Below are positions 8,573 to 17,365 of a DNA stretch of 48,204 nucleotides, piece after piece; the first letter of the stretch is position 1; each line of letters starts with the position of its first letter. Both the position numbers and the translations under genes were made by a program. Under the pieces are notes generated by a model. That model worked only from the letters and a program-made list of their open reading frames with translations. It had not been told where the DNA came from and did no database searches. The DNA comes from Candidatus Kryptoniota bacterium (GTDB lineage: Bacteria > Bacteroidota > Ignavibacteria > Kryptoniales > Kryptoniaceae): NCBI GenBank assembly GCA_938074445.1, contig CALJEK010000027.1, positions 1 to 48,204 of the forward strand, in the 5' to 3' direction.

Positions 8573-10312
8573 CTAAAACTTTAACCTCAACTCCGTGGCG
8601 ATCGAAAAATGCCTCAAATCACCACCAGATATAATCTCATTTAAATTCCCCGTTGCCACATTTAACTCCATAAACGGTAGATTTATCCCCCCTCCAACAG
8701 AAAGCGCAAAACCTTCAAATCCACCAAGCGAAACCCCAGCCCTCAAAGGCAGTAAATTAATTAAACGCCACTCAATCCCCAATGCAAACTTTGGGCTCTT
8801 AAAGCTAATATGCTTATTCCCGATTGGTTGAAAATAGTCAGCTGAGATTAACATTCTCCCAGGGAAAAACGGCAACAAAGTTTTTAAATCGGTTGCGACA
8901 CCAAACCTTATCGCTGTTGGAAGACCAGTTGAGAAACTTTCATATTTTTTTCTGTCTGAGCTGTTAACATAGTTATTAAAACTTTTCCCTAAACTATCAA
9001 ACTTTTCTTGCGTCGAATATCCCGAAAACTTAAATGTCGTGTCACCTGAAACTATCACCGCATTTTTTGTCCAATTGATAGAACCGATATCGGTTATACT
9101 CAATCCCGCAGTGAAAAGTCCCAACACCTCAACACTTGCACCAACATCAAAGCCCAAACCAGTCCCAGCGGGGCTTGGGAAAGGTGTAAAGTTTGCTTTT
9201 TTATCGGGATCAAGGAAATCAACACCTGCTCTTTTTATAACTCCTTTCATTTTCGCTGTTATCTCATATCCCCTTGATGAATCAGCAGTCTCAAAAGTTA
9301 AGTTAAGTTCGTCGCTACCAATATATCCAAAGCCTTGCAAGAACTTAATGCCAACACCGACATTGATATTTTTAACTGCGGGTAAAGAAAATGGAATTTT
9401 AGTGCCAAGTGAAAATGAATATTCCCTCATCCAAGCTCCACCGATTCCAAGATTATACGAATAAACCGAACCTGGTGGATTACCATATAAGGCAAACTCC
9501 ATAAATTCTCTCGGGATATTGAATTTCGATATAACTCTTTCCCTCACACCAAGTGCAATACCAACACCTTTAATTGGAAACGCAATATTTAACGCTTTAA
9601 TATCAACTTGCGACATCAATGTGCCGGGATTTTCTTTAAATGAATTAAGTATTCTGCGCTTATCACCGTCTGTTAAATGTTTCGGGACTTTTTTACCAGC
9701 GCTATCAACCCCTGTGAAATAGTCGAGATAAAGATTATAACTTAAAAAGTTCATCCCGATTCCAAATCCAATTTGGGGTATCAGGCTTATCGTAAAGCTA
9801 CTATTATCGTTGTAAATTATGGGTTTTTGCTCTTGAACCTCAAAATTAAGTTCACTAAAACTAACCGATGCCTCTTTGGCTGTTTCTTTCCTTGAAATTT
9901 TGATCGTTCCTTTTATTATGGAATTCGGTGCTACCTTAAATCCTTTAATCACGAGTGCTGCGTATCCCTTCTGGGTCACGACAACTGTGTAACTTCCCGG
10001 TGAAACGTTTTTAAGTGAAAATTCACCGCTGAAATTTGCACGTATGCTTAAATTAAGGTCTTTAATGGTTACTTGGGCTCCTGGGACTGGTTGCTTAGTT
10101 TCAGCATCAATTATTCTTCCTTTGATTTCTGAACTTCTCGCGATTCCCATATAAGCAAGCAAAGCTGGGTTGATCCCAATCGCATCAATTGTCCGACTTG
10201 TCACCGTCGTCGCCCCAGCCATTCCAAGTCCACGAACATTTGCTTTATCATCCCCACCAAGTACTATTGTGAATAAAAACGCGACGAATAAAATTAATGT
10301 TGCAAACCTCAT
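8573..10312 (-). CDS. Outer-membrane beta-barrel protein with inserted carboxypeptidase-regulatory-like domain
   Basis: 579 residues from the ATG at 10312; an upstream ATG at 10345 would overlap the preceding gene and bury the signal peptide. Residues 1-19 are a signal peptide. Residues ~25-55 (NVRGLGMAGATTV, DAIGINPALLAY) match the start of FCB barrel proteins of the DUF5723/PorV-like kind. Residues ~62-142 form a CarboxypepD-regulatory-like beta-sandwich (GRIIDAETKQPVPGAQVTI, FSGEFSLKNVSPGSYTVVV, QKGYA). The remainder is a glycine/aromatic-rich barrel ending TELRLKF, with a terminal Phe typical of outer-membrane proteins. It follows the lipoprotein gene by 13 bases, so the two form an operon. 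Exact function is unknown. Confidence 0.75.
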   Translation of the reverse strand: MRFATLILFVAFLFTIVLGGDDKANVRGLGMAGATTVTSRTIDAIGINPALLAYMGIARSSEIKGRIIDAETKQPVPGAQVTIKDLNLSIRANFSGEFSLKNVSPGSYTVVVTQKGYAALVIKGFKVAPNSIIKGTIKISRKETAKEASVSFSELNFEVQEQKPIIYNDNSSFTISLIPQIGFGIGMNFLSYNLYLDYFTGVDSAGKKVPKHLTDGDKRRILNSFKENPGTLMSQVDIKALNIAFPIKGVGIALGVRERVISKFNIPREFMEFALYGNPPGSVYSYNLGIGGAWMREYSFSLGTKIPFSLPAVKNINVGVGIKFLQGFGYIGSDELNLTFETADSSRGYEITAKMKGVIKRAGVDFLDPDKKANFTPFPSPAGTGLGFDVGASVEVLGLFTAGLSITDIGSINWTKNAVIVSGDTTFKFSGYSTQEKFDSLGKSFNNYVNSSDRKKYESFSTGLPTAIRFGVATDLKTLLPFFPGRMLISADYFQPIGNKHISFKSPKFALGIEWRLINLLPLRAGVSLGGFEGFALSVGGGINLPFMELNVATGNLNEIISGGDLRHFSIATELRLKF

Positions 10313-10325
10313 TTTATTCCCTTTT

Positions 10326-12407
10326 TTATTTGTTTGAAATTTCAACTTTATAATTCAGCCTTCCGTAAATTTTAACCTTTATTGAATCCGTTGTCTTAAA
10401 CTTAACAACCTTGCCATTTTCAGCCGTTTTAAGCGAAATAAAAGAGCGGATGAACCTCATATCCTTAAACTTTTGAATTTCATTCCTTCCAAGCTCTATG
10501 ACATTTACAGATTTAGAAACCCCAACGGAAAAACCGTTATTATCAACAGGAGCCGATGTTATCAGGAAGTCGCTTGTTCGGGGAATTGATAAAAGTGAAT
10601 CCATAACGGAACCAAACAAAGTCGCTCTAAATCCAAGTTCAACCCCGAGCCCATTCTCAACCTCAACAAATAACTTACCATAATTCATCTTATCTATTTG
10701 CTTTTTTGTCTCATCCGAAAGATTTTCAACCTCACTTGTGTCTTTAAATTCAGCATTTGAAATTCCAAAGCTTGCTGGAAAACTCACTGTAATCGAACCA
10801 TAGACTGAATCAGTAGATGAAACTCGCCCAATCTCATAGTTTGGGTTAAGAGAAACAAAACCCGTCACAAAAAGAGAATCTGGAAGCTCGCCGTCCACAC
10901 TTGTAAACGAATTAATGAAGTCAACTATGTTGCTATTACTTTTGTCAAGAACTATTCTATGCGATGTTCCGGAAAATCTTCTTTGGTTAAGCGGGATTTC
11001 GAGAGAGTCAACTTTTCCTGTTTTCGCATTTTTAGCCTTTACCTTTAAATTCATATCAAATGTAAATTGTGCCGTTTTAAACAAATTTAACTCAACTCGG
11101 ATATCATCAAGTCTTAAACTACCTTTAAATTTTTCTCTATAATCCTTAAGTCCAGCGAGGTCTATCCGTTGCTCCTCAAAATTAATCTCCGTTGGCTTAA
11201 CTTTCCCGGATATTGATTCAATGACAAGGTCCGATAGACTTATTTCAGCGGAGAGACTATCGTCCTTAGTTATTGTTCTAAATTCATCCCCCGTGTCTTC
11301 TGTGCGAACTTCAACACGATAAGATATCTTGTTTGAAAGGTTACCAACAAATTTATAACCGGTAAGGTTTATATTTTGCTCAACAAAGTTATTGGGTGAA
11401 TTCTTACGCCCAATGTTTAGAGAAATTTGTAAGGGTGAATTATCTGATTTTTTCCTAAAGTTATAAAGAATTAGTGAGCCATTTAAACCAAGGTCGATGT
11501 TATTTATAATTTTAATCCTCGCTCGACCTGATTTGAATACAACTTCATTTATCAGATTTGGTTGGGATTCGTTCGACTCAAGAACAAAAGAGCTATCAAT
11601 CACAACAGGCTCTGTTTGAGTTGGAATTCGTGCAGTTGCCTCAGCGATGCTCAAATTTTCAAGCGAAGCAGAAACTTTAAGAAACATCTGATTTACATCA
11701 AGATACACAGCTTGACCCCCACTACCTGGAGACAAAACCGTAGCGGTTAAACCAAGCTCAGCAGGTATAGTTTTGCCAGCAAGATTTACCTCTGCTGTTT
11801 TAGTGGAATTCGCATTTACTGTATCCCCGTCAAATAAAGCAAAAATTGGGGCTAAGGGATTGCTTTGGGCATAAATTTTAAGCCCTCCAGGAAATATCAA
11901 AGGAACTGGAAGCTCATTGGTTACAGTAACCCTCAAAACTCCACCGTCAAATTTCACCGACTGAAAGTTATCAAACGCCGTAAAATTAGCTGAGACGTTT
12001 TGACCAGGGGAATTTGAAGGAATAATGTAATAGCCAGGCGGAATATTTGAAGATAAAGTCGGGAAAATTTCATATGCTTTGATGTTTGCACTTATCGTTC
12101 CGGGGTCTTTGATCTCAAAATTTCCGAGTTTAGTTTGTGCCGAAGTTGACACATCTGAAATTTTCAAATTATCACCAACGGTTGTAGCTTCAAGTTCATT
12201 CGTTATAGAGTAATAAATTTGATTATTGCTTGCTATTTTAAAGTATGTTGTATCTTTTTCGACAATCTCACCAAGTGTAAATGTCCTATCAAATACTGGA
12301 ACGGTTAAATCAACATCCCATGTTGGCATTACAGGTTCGGATGGTTTTTCAAAACATCCGTAGAAGAAAATAAAAAATAAAACCGCAATCAAAGTTACCC
12401 TTTGCAT
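10326..12407 (-). CDS. Large lipoprotein of unknown function
   Basis: 693 residues. The N-terminus is a lipoprotein signal (MQRVTLIAVLFFIFFYGC) with Cys18 as the probable lipidation site, followed by EKPSEPVMPTWDVDLTVPV. The rest is a long beta-rich region of repeated segments with alternating polar and hydrophobic residues, no cysteines of note and no catalytic motif I recognise. The PTWDVDLTVP start is a pattern I associate with uncharacterised lipoproteins of Ignavibacteria-like genomes; this is from memory and not checked. It is the first gene of a two-gene operon with the beta-barrel protein downstream, so a shared role at the outer membrane is likely. Confidence 0.7.
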   Translation of the reverse strand: MQRVTLIAVLFFIFFYGCFEKPSEPVMPTWDVDLTVPVFDRTFTLGEIVEKDTTYFKIASNNQIYYSITNELEATTVGDNLKISDVSTSAQTKLGNFEIKDPGTISANIKAYEIFPTLSSNIPPGYYIIPSNSPGQNVSANFTAFDNFQSVKFDGGVLRVTVTNELPVPLIFPGGLKIYAQSNPLAPIFALFDGDTVNANSTKTAEVNLAGKTIPAELGLTATVLSPGSGGQAVYLDVNQMFLKVSASLENLSIAEATARIPTQTEPVVIDSSFVLESNESQPNLINEVVFKSGRARIKIINNIDLGLNGSLILYNFRKKSDNSPLQISLNIGRKNSPNNFVEQNINLTGYKFVGNLSNKISYRVEVRTEDTGDEFRTITKDDSLSAEISLSDLVIESISGKVKPTEINFEEQRIDLAGLKDYREKFKGSLRLDDIRVELNLFKTAQFTFDMNLKVKAKNAKTGKVDSLEIPLNQRRFSGTSHRIVLDKSNSNIVDFINSFTSVDGELPDSLFVTGFVSLNPNYEIGRVSSTDSVYGSITVSFPASFGISNAEFKDTSEVENLSDETKKQIDKMNYGKLFVEVENGLGVELGFRATLFGSVMDSLLSIPRTSDFLITSAPVDNNGFSVGVSKSVNVIELGRNEIQKFKDMRFIRSFISLKTAENGKVVKFKTTDSIKVKIYGRLNYKVEISNK

Positions 12408-12481
12408 TTTTGTTCCGTTTAATTTGTTTTAAGTTCTTACAAAAATTACTAAAACTACTTGAAACTCTAAAGTGACTTAAA

Positions 12482-13432
12482 TCACATTTCGAGGAATGTC
12501 CTCAAATGCGCTTCAACTGATCTCGCAAGTGCGTCAAGATTATATCCACCTTCAAGAACAGATAGAACTTTACCTTTTGAAAATTTTACTGCGACATCGT
12601 CCGTTAACTTTGTCATCATTTTAAAAGCGTTTTCAGTGATATTCATACCCGCGAGCGGGTCATCCCGATGCGCGTCAAACCCAGCAGATATAATGATAAG
12701 CTCAGGCTCAAATTTCTCAAGCGCAGGAACAAGTTCATTGCCAAAAATTTTCAAGTAGTCTTCATCATCAGAACCGGCTGGCATTGGGAAATTCAGCGTA
12801 AAGCCATATCCTTTCCCCCTTCCTTTTTCCTCTTTTGAACCTGTTCCTGGATAGAAAGGATACTGATGCAGGCTTATATAAAAAACAGTTGGGTCTTCAT
12901 AAAATATTTCCTGTGTTCCATTCCCATGATGAACGTCCCAATCAATTATAGCAATCTTTTCGATACCATAAGTTTCCTGAGCATATTTTGCTGCTACCGC
13001 AACATTATTAAAAATACAGAACCCCATCACCCTTTCACTTTCCGCATGATGACCTGGGGGTCTTACAGCACAGAATATCTTATCAAAATTTTCCGTAAAA
13101 ATTTTATCAACCCCCTCAAGCACACCAGAAACAGCAAGCAGTGCTGAACCAAAAGAATCTTTGCTGACATAAGTATCCCCGAAATCAAGTAACCTCACGC
13201 CGGATAAAATTGAACTTTTTACAAATTCAAGATGTCTTGGGGAGTGAACTTTTAAAATCCACTTCTCAACATCTTCTTTTAGCTCAGGCACAATCCACTT
13301 AATCTTCTCATTTAAATCAGTTTTCTTCAAATGCTCAATTATAGCTATCAACCTCTCTTTTCTTTCCGGGTGCCCCAACCCAGTGTCATGTTTTAGATAA
13401 TCTTCGTGATAAATTAAACCAACCTTATTCAC
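12482..13432 (-). CDS. Histone-deacetylase-family protein (AcuC/acetylpolyamine-amidohydrolase type)
   Basis: 316 residues, the usual length for bacterial class II-like deacetylases. Family motifs are all present in order: GLGHPERKERL near residue 18, RPPGHHAE (active-site His pair), GFCIFNNVAVAA, IDWDVHHGNGTQ (zinc-binding Asp and His), SLHQYPFYPGTG, ISAGFDAHRDDPL (zinc-binding Asp) and LEGGYN. The enzyme is expected to remove acetyl groups from lysines or acetylated small amines by zinc hydrolysis in the cytoplasm. It stands alone on the minus strand; its substrate is not evident from the neighbours. Confidence 0.9.
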   Translation of the reverse strand: MNKVGLIYHEDYLKHDTGLGHPERKERLIAIIEHLKKTDLNEKIKWIVPELKEDVEKWILKVHSPRHLEFVKSSILSGVRLLDFGDTYVSKDSFGSALLAVSGVLEGVDKIFTENFDKIFCAVRPPGHHAESERVMGFCIFNNVAVAAKYAQETYGIEKIAIIDWDVHHGNGTQEIFYEDPTVFYISLHQYPFYPGTGSKEEKGRGKGYGFTLNFPMPAGSDDEDYLKIFGNELVPALEKFEPELIIISAGFDAHRDDPLAGMNITENAFKMMTKLTDDVAVKFSKGKVLSVLEGGYNLDALARSVEAHLRTFLEM

Positions 13433-13712
13433 TTTAACAAACTGCCTTTCATTTTAAAATAGGCAAAACCTCGATTCAAAGCCCTTATTCAAACGTAGTT
13501 TAAATAAACGCTAAGCGTAACAGTTGATAAAGAAACGAGCATCACTGCTGTTTTAATATAATCGCTAAAATTAAAAATAGCAAAAGCAAAAATATAGGCA
13601 AACCCAAAATTCCCACATATTTAGTGTTAATTATTCTTTGGTGGGTAACTTCAGGTAATCTATGCACCTTAGAGGGAAATATAAAAGCCGACCACAAGGG
13701 TCGGGATAGGTT
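13433..13712. other. 280-base intergenic stretch between L28 and HDAC-family genes
   Basis: No convincing gene. It holds the L28 terminator (13681-13704). On the minus strand, roughly 13614-13489, there is a start-less frame encoding about 40 hydrophobic residues (ending VTLSVYLNYV) that may be the remnant of a membrane protein. Next to the HDAC start (13441-13465) an imperfect inverted repeat TGCCT...AGGCA flanks ATTTTAAAAT; it could be an operator, but nothing supports this further. Confidence 0.4.
13681..13704 (-). terminator. Intrinsic terminator of rpmB
   Basis: On the minus strand CCGACC, loop CTTGT, GGTCGG (13704-13688) is followed by CTTTTATATTT. It lies 9 bases beyond the L28 stop codon. 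Confidence 0.75.
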
Positions 13713-13904
13713 TTAGGCTGGTTTTTGAACTCGACCCAACTTAATACAGGTCGCACACACTTTGACTCTTTTAACTTCCCCATTGATTACAGCTCTAACT
13801 CTTTGAAGATTTGGGAGCCATCTTCTTTTAGAAAGATTGTGGGCATGACTTATTTTGTGTCCGGTTATAGGTTTCTTGCCACAGATTGCGCAGATATTTG
13901 CCAT
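13713..13904 (-). CDS. rpmB: 50S ribosomal protein L28
   Basis: 63 residues, normal length for L28. The start MANICAICGKKP, the central SHAHNLSKRRWLPNLQ and the C-terminal KVCATCIKLGRV are diagnostic. Two CxxC pairs (Cys5/Cys8 and Cys50/Cys53) show that this is the zinc-binding form. It is part of the large ribosomal subunit. tRNA-Cys lies about 33 bases upstream on the same strand, and the two may be co-transcribed. A hairpin terminator follows. Confidence 0.97.
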   Translation of the reverse strand: MANICAICGKKPITGHKISHAHNLSKRRWLPNLQRVRAVINGEVKRVKVCATCIKLGRVQKPA

Positions 13905-13937
13905 ATTTTTCTACTTTTTATTTAGTTACGAATTTTG

Positions 13938-14010
13938 AGGCGACGCTGGGATTCGAACCCAGGAATAGCGGTTTTGCAGACCGCCCCCTTAGCCACTTGG
14001 GTACGTCGCC
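13938..14010 (-). tRNA. tRNA-Cys (anticodon GCA)
   Basis: Full cloverleaf on the minus strand: acceptor GGCGACG/CGTCGCC, D arm CCC...GGG, anticodon stem GCGGT/ACCGC with loop CTGCAAA (anticodon GCA), and T arm CTGGG-TTCGAAT-CCCAG. The discriminator base is T (U in the tRNA). CCA is not encoded. Confidence 0.97.
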
Positions 14011-14106
14011 TTTTTCAGGTATAAATATAAAAATTGAAGTTCAAAAATCAAAATTGGGAAGCCATAAAACAAATTTTTCGAACGGCTAACTTTCTAAAAA
14101 TTTCTC

Positions 14107-14135
14107 TTGACTTTAACATCACGAATTTCTAAATT
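14107..14135 (+). promoter_or_regulatory. Candidate sigma-70 promoter for the TonB receptor gene
   Basis: TTGACT at 14107-14112, 17-base spacer, TAAATT at 14130-14135. Transcription would start near 14142, about 28 bases before the ATG at 14170. It overlaps an in-frame TTG, which argues against that TTG being the start codon. Confidence 0.5.
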
Positions 14136-14169
14136 TAAAGCAAAATCAAAAACACAAAAGGTTCATGCC

Positions 14170-16944
14170 ATGCGTCCACTAATTTTAATTCTATTAAGTC
14201 TATTTGCAGGAGGGTATTTATTAGCACAAGTTTCAACTTGCCAGATCGAAGGCAAGGTTGTAGATAATGAAGGTAAGCCTATTCCATATGCTGAAATCAT
14301 TCTAAAAAATGTTGAAACTGGGTTAACACGCGGTACTATAACTACAAAATCAGGTTCATATTATTTTGGTGGATTACAACCAGGGAAATATGAGATTTCA
14401 GCTTTACATATAGGGTATAGAAAAGCCACGAAAACTATTGAAGTTTTGGTTGGGCAGACTGGTGTCGTAAATATCACACTCATTCCTGAAGCTATAGAAC
14501 TTGGGGCGGTTGAAGTAGTAGCTGCTGCTCCAGTCTTCGAGTTAAAACGCACTGATGTTTCAATGCCAGTGAGACAAGAACAAATTATTAATTTACCGCT
14601 TGATACGAGAAATGTTATGAATCTTGCTGCCCTTGTCCCTGGCATTAAATACTATTCCCCAATAGGTGGTAGAGCACTACCAGAAGCTGGCTCATTGCCT
14701 CAACTTAGATTTATACAGTTATATGTAGATGGAGTTGAGTGGAAAAGTTATTTTAATGGCAACATTGTTGGGATCCCGCAAACTGGATCGCCGTTACCTC
14801 AAGAAGCTGTCCGCGAGTTCAGAGTTGTTTTAAATGCTTTCGACCCTGAATATACCAGAGGGACTTCGTATGTAATATCGGCTGTAACCCAAAGGGGCAC
14901 CAATGAATTCAAGGCAACTGCTTTTACAACATTTAGACATAAAAGTTTGAATGCTAAAGGTGCATTTCAAACCATCAAACCTGATTATAATAGGCAGCAA
15001 CTCGGTCTTTCAATTTCAGGTCCGTTAGTCCGAGACAAATTATTTTTCTTTGGTTCATACGAGTTAAATAATGAGAAGAACTACATTGATGTTGTCCCTG
15101 GGCGTCCAGCTTATGCACCTAACATATGGGATAGTTATCGTGGAACTTTTGAATCGCCAACAGCTAATCATACAGGCGTGTTTAGATTAACATATCAACA
15201 TTCCCCCGCTCACACATTTGATTTAATTTGGTCAACAAGATATATGGATAGTAAGTTCTTCTTTGGCGAAACATTTGCATACACAGCAGGGATATATGGA
15301 AAATATCATATCAACTCCGTTCTCTTTAAGGATACTTGGATAATCTCACCGAAGGCAATGAATGAGCTAACTCTACATTATTTAAGATGGAGGCACGACG
15401 AACCACTTATCAAAACAGGTCCAGCATATATTTATCCAAGTATAGCCCTCGGGCGTGGCACTTTCCCAATAAGGTTGGCAGAGGATCACTATAGAATAGT
15501 TAACAAATTTACTTATAACATATCTGAATTTTATGGCGAACATATCTTAAAGGCTGGAATTGAGATTACAAAAATGAACTCAGCCCCATGGTTTCCATAT
15601 TACTACTACGGTCAATTTGTTTTCGATACCGACACAAGTTCGCTTCCAAGAAGCGCAACGGTTGGAATTGGATTCACAAATCCATACACAACGGACGATG
15701 CGGAGGGTTCTTTAAGCGGTTGGACTATTGGCGCCTTTATACAAGATAGGTGGACTCCAATGCCACAACTTACAATAAGTTTCGGTTTAAGATGGGACGC
15801 CGATATAAATCACTTAAATAACAAGTTCAAAGTTAGATGGGCTGACAGTACTGAATTGACGAGCAAGATACCCCCTGAATACTTCAATCGTGGAGATAGA
15901 AAAAATGACCTGGATAACTTCGCTCCAAGGATAAGTTTTAACTGGGATGTCTTCGGGACTGGTAAAACAATTCTAAGGGGTGGTTATGGAATTTTCTTTG
16001 ATAGATTGCCTAATTTTATCGGATATTTCGAACAGCTTTACTCGAAGTGGGGAATTTACACCTTCATAAATCCCGGAACCACTAACCCAGACTCCTTGCG
16101 ACAAAGAATCTTGCAGGGCGCTGGAACAATTAGACCCACCGTTTATCTACTGCATAAAAAGATGCTGACCCCGGCTGTTTACCAATGGTCAATCGGAATC
16201 GGTCAACAGCTAACAGATAACTTAGGGGTAACAATTGATTACATCAATAATCACGCTACTGCACTCTATGTTCAAACAAACGCTAACTATTATATTCCAA
16301 GCCAGCAAAAGCGAGCAATATCCAACAAATACGGTGACATTTACCTTTGGGGAAGCTATGGTAGAGCGTTTTATCATGGTTTTTTAACCAACATTTTATA
16401 TAAAACGAATAAGTATATGTTTCAACTTTCCTATACCCTGTCTTGGGCGTATTCTGACTTTGACGGTGTAACTCCGCCTCCATATCCATTTGCCTCAAGT
16501 TATGCCAGACAAAGAAGTAGTGCTGATGAAAGACACAGATTTGTGTTTAATTGGATTACGAACTTGCCTTTTGGTATTCAATTTTCCGGAATCGCAATAT
16601 TTGCTTCACCACGACCCTATAGCGCCATAGATGGTAGAGATTTAAACGATAACAACTTCTTTGGCGATGATTGGCCAGGTGGCGTGAGAACTAAAACACT
16701 TGACTGGAGAAAGATAAGAAATTGGTATAAGCAAGTTGACATCCGTTTAAGCAAAACTATATCGTTAGCAAATGTAAGACTTGCCATTATGCTTGATGCG
16801 TTTAATGTTTTTAACTGGTTCAACGCTTCAAGCTACTTTAACAGGATGTATGACGCGCAAGGAAACCCCTATGCTAACTTTGGTCTACCAAATGGTTCAT
16901 ACGCACCAAGGTATATACAGGCTGGCTTTAGAATTTTCTACTGA
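14170..16944 (+). CDS. TonB-dependent outer-membrane receptor with carboxypeptidase-regulatory-like domain
   Basis: 924 residues from the ATG at 14170. Residues 1-20 are a signal peptide (ends LLAQ). Residues ~24-110 are a CarboxypepD-regulatory-like sandwich (IEGKVVDNEGKPIPYAEI, SGSYYFGGLQPGKYEISA). Plug-domain features follow (LPLDTRNVMNLAALVPGI, IQLYVDGVEW, VREFRVVLNAFDPEYTRGT). The rest is a long beta-barrel with many aromatic strands, ending QAGFRIFY. This is the OmpA-related, TonB-dependent transporter architecture of Bacteroidota. The ligand is unknown and there is no SusD partner next to it. It stands as a single transcription unit, flanked by a candidate promoter and by a strong terminator shared with the convergent hydrogenase operon. 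Confidence 0.85.
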   Translation: MRPLILILLSLFAGGYLLAQVSTCQIEGKVVDNEGKPIPYAEIILKNVETGLTRGTITTKSGSYYFGGLQPGKYEISALHIGYRKATKTIEVLVGQTGVVNITLIPEAIELGAVEVVAAAPVFELKRTDVSMPVRQEQIINLPLDTRNVMNLAALVPGIKYYSPIGGRALPEAGSLPQLRFIQLYVDGVEWKSYFNGNIVGIPQTGSPLPQEAVREFRVVLNAFDPEYTRGTSYVISAVTQRGTNEFKATAFTTFRHKSLNAKGAFQTIKPDYNRQQLGLSISGPLVRDKLFFFGSYELNNEKNYIDVVPGRPAYAPNIWDSYRGTFESPTANHTGVFRLTYQHSPAHTFDLIWSTRYMDSKFFFGETFAYTAGIYGKYHINSVLFKDTWIISPKAMNELTLHYLRWRHDEPLIKTGPAYIYPSIALGRGTFPIRLAEDHYRIVNKFTYNISEFYGEHILKAGIEITKMNSAPWFPYYYYGQFVFDTDTSSLPRSATVGIGFTNPYTTDDAEGSLSGWTIGAFIQDRWTPMPQLTISFGLRWDADINHLNNKFKVRWADSTELTSKIPPEYFNRGDRKNDLDNFAPRISFNWDVFGTGKTILRGGYGIFFDRLPNFIGYFEQLYSKWGIYTFINPGTTNPDSLRQRILQGAGTIRPTVYLLHKKMLTPAVYQWSIGIGQQLTDNLGVTIDYINNHATALYVQTNANYYIPSQQKRAISNKYGDIYLWGSYGRAFYHGFLTNILYKTNKYMFQLSYTLSWAYSDFDGVTPPPYPFASSYARQRSSADERHRFVFNWITNLPFGIQFSGIAIFASPRPYSAIDGRDLNDNNFFGDDWPGGVRTKTLDWRKIRNWYKQVDIRLSKTISLANVRLAIMLDAFNVFNWFNASSYFNRMYDAQGNPYANFGLPNGSYAPRYIQAGFRIFY

Positions 16945-16956
16945 TAGATAAACTCA

Positions 16957-16985
16957 AAAGGCGGGTGAACTAATCACCCGCCTTT
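16957..16985. terminator. Bidirectional terminator between TonB receptor gene and hydrogenase operon
   Basis: AAAGGCGGGTGA (16957-16968), loop ACTAA, TCACCCGCCTTT (16974-16985): a perfect 12-bp stem with a 5-base loop. It closes the plus-strand receptor gene and, on the other strand, the CO dehydrogenase/hydrogenase operon that ends at 16991. Confidence 0.9.
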
Positions 16986-16990
16986 AAAAA

Positions 16991-17365
16991 TTAAATTTTC
17001 AATTCGCTTAATAACTCATCTAACCTACTTATCCCATCTTCTATATCTTCGATCTGAGACATCGCAAGCTCGGGATAAAATGTTATCTCAATCGTTCGCA
17101 AAATTAACTTGCCACTTGAATTCCTATATTCTCCCCACCATACCCCCGAAATTTTCGTCTCTTGCCAAATTGTTAACTCCGTCCCCTCGTAAATTATTTT
17201 AACACTTCCTCTACCAAGCGCCTCGTCGACAAATTTCGCTTCGTCATTAGACAAAGGGAAATTACTTAAGTTTATAACCCTTTTCTTACCCTCATTTTTT
17301 AGCTCCACCAACGCATGTCTTATCTCGTTTAAAAGAAAAACCGCGTTTATCAAATCAGTTTGCAT
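16991..17365 (-). CDS. HupH C-terminal-domain-like hydrogenase accessory protein
   Basis: 124 residues. VINLSNFPLSNDEAKFVDEAL, LGRGSVKIIYEGTE and SGVWWGEYRNSSG match the C-terminal domain of HupH/HyaF-type proteins, which help small-subunit maturation of uptake hydrogenases. Classical HupH is about twice as long; here only the C-terminal domain plus a short helical tail (DIEDGISRLDELLSELKI) is present. It is the last gene of the ten-gene operon, overlapping the protease gene by 11 bases, and lies just before the terminator. The role in Fe-S or small-subunit maturation is inferred from family and context. Confidence 0.75.
   Translation of the reverse strand: MQTDLINAVFLLNEIRHALVELKNEGKKRVINLSNFPLSNDEAKFVDEALGRGSVKIIYEGTELTIWQETKISGVWWGEYRNSSGKLILRTIEITFYPELAMSQIEDIEDGISRLDELLSELKI

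Noticed and set aside
9039-9464. Long plus-strand open frame inside the beta-barrel gene
   Set aside because: It is the antisense shadow of a well-supported minus-strand gene. Composition is rich in Pro/Ser, with no ribosome site and no family motif.
13725-14089. Plus-strand open frames across rpmB and tRNA-Cys
   Set aside because: They run antisense to a certain ribosomal protein gene and through a tRNA.
14107-14169. TTG start giving a longer TonB receptor
   Set aside because: The TTG is part of a good -35 box and the added 21 residues would bury the signal peptide.
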